Below, piece by piece: positions 59,879 through 64,000 of a DNA stretch of 64,000 nucleotides. Under the pieces are notes generated by a model that did not search any database, was not told the DNA's origin, and worked only from the letters and a program-made list of their open reading frames with translations. The DNA is from Flexistipes sp. (lineage in GTDB: Bacteria > Chrysiogenota > Deferribacteres > Deferribacterales > Flexistipitaceae). How positions within the stretch are numbered: position 1 is the stretch's first letter; each line of letters opens with the position of its first letter. Position numbers and translations under genes: made by a program. The stretch covers positions 107,001 to 171,000 of the forward strand of contig NZ_JAXKVW010000003.1 in NCBI RefSeq assembly GCF_036172515.1, written 5' to 3'.

Positions 59879-62800
59879 ATGACAAAATCTTCAAATTCCA
59901 TCGAAAGATTAAATTTTTCAAAAATCAGACAGGTGGTAGATTTACCGGACTTAATCGAAGTCCAGAAGGAATCATATGCCCAGCTGCTCCAGGAGCATGT
60001 ACCTTCGCACGAAAGACTGGAAAAAGGTCTGGAGCAGGTATTCAGGGAAGTCTTTCCCATTACCGATTTCAATGAGACATCTATTTTGGAATATGTGAGC
60101 TATGCTCTTGATAAAGCAAAATATACTGCATCTGAAGCAATACAGCGTAAAACAACATATGCTGCTCCGCTTAGAGTAAAAGTTCGTTTGGTGAACTATG
60201 ATATAGATGAAGAAACCAATGAAAAATCCGTTTTATCGGCAAAAGAGGCTGAAGTTTATCTTTGTGATATTCCATTAATGACGGAAAGGGGTACATTTGT
60301 CATTAACGGTGTGGAAAGGGTAGTTGTTAATCAGTTACACCGTTCCCCGGGGATATTTTTTGAAGATGCTACGGCTGGAAAAAGTGTTGTGGAAAAACAC
60401 TTGTATAGTGCGCGAATAATCCCTTACAGAGGTTCCTGGATAGATTTTGAATTTGATGCAAAGAATGTGATGTATGTCAGAATTGATAAAAAACGGAAGA
60501 TTCCCGTAACCGTACTTCTAAAAGCTCTTGGTCTGGATGAACAGAAAATACTCGGTACTTATTACGGTACAGAAACGATACATTTCACTGATGACGGGAT
60601 GGTTAAGGATTTTGATCCGGAAAAAATTATCGGCAGAAGAAACAGCTGTGAAATCAAAGATGAAACCGGTGAAATACTTGTAAAAGCTAACTACAAGATT
60701 ACAAAAGCAGCAAGAAAGAGGCTTGTTAAAGCTGGAATCCAATATATACCGATAAATATAGAGGATATTGAAGAAACATATATAGCTGAAGATATTGCTG
60801 ATCTGGAAGGGGAAATTATTGCAGAGTCAAACACCCCTATCAGCGAAGAAATTCTTGAAAGGTTGAAAGATAACGGTATAGAATCTTTTAAAGTTTTGAG
60901 TATTGACAGGCAGTCAAGCGACAGTGCCATAAGAGATATCTTAGCATCTGACAAGGTTAAAACACAGGAAGAAGCACTCTTGGAAATATACAAGAAGTTG
61001 CGCCCGGGTGAACCGGCCACTCTTGAGACTGCACAGAATCTGTTTGATAATCTGTTCTTTAATGAAAAACGTTATGACCTATCCCGAGTGGGAAGACTGA
61101 AAATTAACAAAAGACTGAAATTAAATACCCCCCTTGATACAACTACACTGACACCGGAAGATATAGTGGAAACAGTCAGGGTGCTTGACAATATAAGACA
61201 GGGGCTCGATAAAGTAGATGACATTGACCACCTCGGTCACAGACGGGTCAGGGCTGTGGGCGAACAGCTTCAGAATCATATAAGAATCGGCCTTACCAGG
61301 ATGGAAAAAACTGTAAAAGAAAGGATGAGTATTCAGGATATAGAGGAGTTGTCTCCTCAGGATCTCCTTAATGCCAAGCCTCTTTCTGCTTCCATAAAAG
61401 AATTTTTCGGAAGTTACCAGCTTTCGCAATTTATGGATCAGACAAATCCTCTAAGTGAGGTTACGAATAAAAGGAGACTTTCGGCATTGGGTCCCGGAGG
61501 ACTTAACAGAGAAAGAGCGGGGTTTGAAGTAAGGGATGTTCACACATCTCACTACGGCAGAATTTGCCCTATTGAAACACCTGAAGGACCCAACATCGGT
61601 TTGATAACCTCTTTAACGACTTTTGCCCGGATAAATGAATTCGGTTTTATTGAAACACCTTACAGAAAAGTTGAAAACAACAGAGTAACGGATGATGTTG
61701 TCTACATGTCAGCCATTGAAGAAGAGGATTTTTGCATTGCCCAGGCTAATGCCCCTCTGGATGAAAACGGATATTTTATCAGAGAGGTTGTGGCCTCAAG
61801 GTACAAAGGAGAGTCAGTTACTTCGCCTAAGGAAGATATTCAATATATGGACGTTGCACCGATGCAGATAGTTTCGGTTTCCACTGCACTTGTTCCTTTT
61901 CTGGAACATGATGATGCTAACAGGGCACTTATGGGATCTAACATGCAGCGTCAGGCGGTACCGCTGGTCAAGACAGATGCACCGATAGTCGGCACCGGTA
62001 TGGAGAGCAAAGTTGCCAAAGACTCCGGAGCCGTAATAACTGCCAAAAATGAAGGATATGTGGATTACGTAGATGCTGAGAAGGTTGTTATTCGCTATGA
62101 GAAAGAGGATGATTTCGGAATAGATGTCTACGAACTTGTAAAATACAGAAGATCCAATCAGGACACATGCATCAATTACAAACCAATTGTTAATAAAAAC
62201 GATTATGTGGCTAAAGGCGATCCTATTGCTGACGGTCCTGCTACAGACAGGGGTGATCTTGCTCTGGGCAGGAATGTTATTGTGGCGTTTATGCCATGGA
62301 TGGGTTACAACTACGAAGACTCAATTCTGGTTTCTGAAAAACTCGTAAAAGAGGATGCTTTCACTTCCATTCATATCGAGGAATACGAAGTTGAAGCCAG
62401 AGATACCAAGCTGGGACCTGAAGAAATTACCAGAGATATACCAAATGTGAGTGAGGAAGCACTTGCTAACCTGGATGAAAGCGGTATCATAAGAACGGGT
62501 GCTCAGGTTAGTGAGGGTGAAATCCTGGTGGGAAAGGTCACTCCCAAAGGAGAGTCTCAGTCCACTCCCGAGGAAAAATTACTCAGGGCAATTTTCGGTG
62601 AAAAAGCCGGAGACGTAAAGGATGCCTCACTAAGGGTTCCTCCTGGTATTACAGGTACAGTTGTAGATGTCCAGTGTATGACAAGACGTGGTGTGGAAAA
62701 GGATGAGAGAACTGAAGAAATTGAGCACGAAGAGTACGAGAAGATAAAGTACGACTATAAGAAGAAACTGGAATCTCTTGAAGTGGCAAGAAAGAATAAA

Positions 62801-63850
62801 ATAGTCGACTTGCTGAGCGGCAAAACTCTGCAGGATTCATTCGAAACGGAAAGTGTGAAGCTTGATGCCGGCAGCAAACTTACCAAAAAAGTGTTAAACA
62901 AGCTTGACTATTCCGAGCTTGTAATGCTGCCCGTAAAGAAAAAGAATGAATTCGAAAATAAATTGTCGCAGATAAACGCCATATATTTTGATAGAATAAA
63001 AATGGTTGAGGAAGATTTTAAGGATTTAAAATCGAAAGTTGAGAAAGGCGATGAACTTCCTGCCGGTGTATTAAAGTCCGTCAGGGTTTACATCGCTGTT
63101 AAACGCAAGCTGATGGTAGGCGATAAAATGGCGGGAAGACATGGGAATAAAGGTGTTATTTCCAGAATACTGCCTGAAGAGGATATGCCGTTCCTGCCCG
63201 ATGGTACCCCTGCTGAAATTGCACTGAACCCCCTTGGTGTTCCATCCCGTATGAACGTGGGACAGGTATTGGAAACACACTTGGGATGGGCTGCAAGAGC
63301 ACTCGGTCTGCATATTGCAACCCCCGTATTCGACAGTGCACAGGAATCAGATATTAAGGAAATGTTGAAAAAGAGCGGGTTCCAGACAGACGGACAGACG
63401 GTACTTTTTGACGGAAGGACAGGTGAACGCTTTGATCAGGAAGTCACTGTTGGCGTAATGTATATACTAAAACTTCATCATCTTGTGGAAACCAAAATTC
63501 ACGCCAGATCAACAGGTCCGTATTCTCTGGTTACCCAGCAGCCTCTTGGAGGCAAGGCTCAATTCGGCGGTCAGAGACTTGGTGAAATGGAAGTCTGGGC
63601 GCTTGAAGCCTACGGGGCGGCCCATGTGCTTCAGGAGATGCTGACTGTTAAATCGGATGATGTTGAAGGAAGAACAAAGGTTTATGAAGCAATTGTTAAC
63701 GGTAATCTGGACTTTGAGGCAAGCATGCCCGAGTCTTTTAACGTTCTGATAAAGGAACTGCAAGGTCTGGCACTCGATGTTGAGCTAATGACAAAAGAAG
63801 AGCTCGACAAAGAGGAAACGACAGAAGAAATTGATGAAATAGAAAATTAA
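59879..63850 (+). CDS. rpoB: RNA polymerase beta subunit
   Basis: 1323 residues, complete. The rifampicin region is [20 protein letters not shown]...[10 protein letters not shown] (about 509-541); the position equal to E. coli His526 is Asn530. Other landmarks are [55 protein letters not shown], and the C-terminal [28 protein letters not shown] 59879 is chosen because AGGTGG lies 6-7 nt upstream; the frame also allows GTG 59870. rpoC starts 11 bp after the stop. Confidence 0.97.
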   Translation: MTKSSNSIERLNFSKIRQVVDLPDLIEVQKESYAQLLQEHVPSHERLEKGLEQVFREVFPITDFNETSILEYVSYALDKAKYTASEAIQRKTTYAAPLRVKVRLVNYDIDEETNEKSVLSAKEAEVYLCDIPLMTERGTFVINGVERVVVNQLHRSPGIFFEDATAGKSVVEKHLYSARIIPYRGSWIDFEFDAKNVMYVRIDKKRKIPVTVLLKALGLDEQKILGTYYGTETIHFTDDGMVKDFDPEKIIGRRNSCEIKDETGEILVKANYKITKAARKRLVKAGIQYIPINIEDIEETYIAEDIADLEGEIIAESNTPISEEILERLKDNGIESFKVLSIDRQSSDSAIRDILASDKVKTQEEALLEIYKKLRPGEPATLETAQNLFDNLFFNEKRYDLSRVGRLKINKRLKLNTPLDTTTLTPEDIVETVRVLDNIRQGLDKVDDIDHLGHRRVRAVGEQLQNHIRIGLTRMEKTVKERMSIQDIEELSPQDLLNAKPLSASIKEFFGSYQLSQFMDQTNPLSEVTNKRRLSALGPGGLNRERAGFEVRDVHTSHYGRICPIETPEGPNIGLITSLTTFARINEFGFIETPYRKVENNRVTDDVVYMSAIEEEDFCIAQANAPLDENGYFIREVVASRYKGESVTSPKEDIQYMDVAPMQIVSVSTALVPFLEHDDANRALMGSNMQRQAVPLVKTDAPIVGTGMESKVAKDSGAVITAKNEGYVDYVDAEKVVIRYEKEDDFGIDVYELVKYRRSNQDTCINYKPIVNKNDYVAKGDPIADGPATDRGDLALGRNVIVAFMPWMGYNYEDSILVSEKLVKEDAFTSIHIEEYEVEARDTKLGPEEITRDIPNVSEEALANLDESGIIRTGAQVSEGEILVGKVTPKGESQSTPEEKLLRAIFGEKAGDVKDASLRVPPGITGTVVDVQCMTRRGVEKDERTEEIEHEEYEKIKYDYKKKLESLEVARKNKIVDLLSGKTLQDSFETESVKLDAGSKLTKKVLNKLDYSELVMLPVKKKNEFENKLSQINAIYFDRIKMVEEDFKDLKSKVEKGDELPAGVLKSVRVYIAVKRKLMVGDKMAGRHGNKGVISRILPEEDMPFLPDGTPAEIALNPLGVPSRMNVGQVLETHLGWAARALGLHIATPVFDSAQESDIKEMLKKSGFQTDGQTVLFDGRTGERFDQEVTVGVMYILKLHHLVETKIHARSTGPYSLVTQQPLGGKAQFGGQRLGEMEVWALEAYGAAHVLQEMLTVKSDDVEGRTKVYEAIVNGNLDFEASMPESFNVLIKELQGLALDVELMTKEELDKEETTEEIDEIEN

Positions 63851-63861
63851 TGGAGGGCTAA

Positions 63862-64000
63862 GTGACAGCTATTAAAAGTAATCCGACTAAGGATGATAAA
63901 AGCCCGGTTTTCTTCGATGCTTTAAGAGTGAGAATCGCGTCACCGGAAAAGATAAGAAGCTGGTCTTCCGGTGAAGTTTTGAAGCCAGAAACAATAAATT
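63862..64000 (+). CDS. rpoC: RNA polymerase beta' subunit, 5' end only
   Basis: The frame from GTG 63862 (TGGAGGG upstream) reads [21 protein letters not shown] and then EVLKPETIN, the conserved N-terminus of the beta' subunit. Only the first 46 codons are in the window; the zinc ribbon and the catalytic NADFDGD lie beyond it. Confidence 0.95.
   Translation, partial: MTAIKSNPTKDDKSPVFFDALRVRIASPEKIRSWSSGEVLKPETIN

Overview
The window is a gene-dense piece of a low-GC bacterial chromosome with Gram-negative character: a lipoprotein-type lytic transglycosylase, a cytochrome bd oxidase and a membrane FeS oxidoreductase that probably feeds menaquinone. Gene content fits the Deferribacterota, perhaps a Flexistipes-like halophile: a Geobacter-type SfrAB NADPH oxidoreductase, an ETF-linked quinone reductase, full ectoine use, a single-chain MetH, and a tRNA-tuf-rpmG-secE-nusG-rplKAJL-rpoBC cluster. 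The taxonomic guess is inference; no search was run.

Layout. 1-2172: 3' end of tyrS and a DUF1015 gene. 2354-5677: an ABC importer (ehuBCDA) of the ectoine/hydroxyectoine type. 5836-9207 (-): metH. 9986-15110: a four-gene operon (M20 deacetylase, DoeD/EctB-type transaminase, DoeA-type M24 ectoine hydrolase, DoeC-type aldehyde dehydrogenase) that would turn ectoine into aspartate. 15702-23088: fadD-fadN-fadA-fadE. 23117-24094 (-): hotdog thioesterase and an exported chalcone-isomerase-like protein. 24486-30120: crotonase, short-chain acyl-CoA dehydrogenase, ETF:quinone oxidoreductase, etfB and etfA. Together the two lipid blocks give beta-oxidation with electrons routed to the quinone pool.

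30347-33546 (-): a beta-hydroxyacid dehydrogenase, a short FapA/DUF342 protein and a photolyase. 33798-37718: an Rrf2 FeS regulator, cydAB and a membrane DUF4405-like protein. 38063-40042: tRNA-Leu followed by an orphan LigD polymerase-domain gene and an Fpg/Nei-like glycosylase, both with foreign-looking arginine codons. 40306-44492: sfrB-sfrA. 44856-47777 (-): adenine deaminase and purine permease. 48475-54899: polA, a GAF/degenerate-GGDEF gene, hisD and a LysM lytic transglycosylase. 55015-64000: four tRNAs, tuf, rpmG, tRNA-Trp, secE, nusG, rplK, rplA, rplJ, rplL, rpoB and the start of rpoC.

Seven spacers exceed 300 bp. Most carry small palindromic or MITE-like repeats and purine-rich low-complexity sequence. 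No CRISPR array, transposase, prophage or rRNA gene is visible. The most interesting items are the split ectoine locus with a non-canonical deacetylase, the LigD-Pol/glycosylase cassette beside tRNA-Leu, the SfrAB pair with a palindromic operator candidate, and several non-autonomous repeat elements, one with terminal inverted repeats and a possible target duplication.
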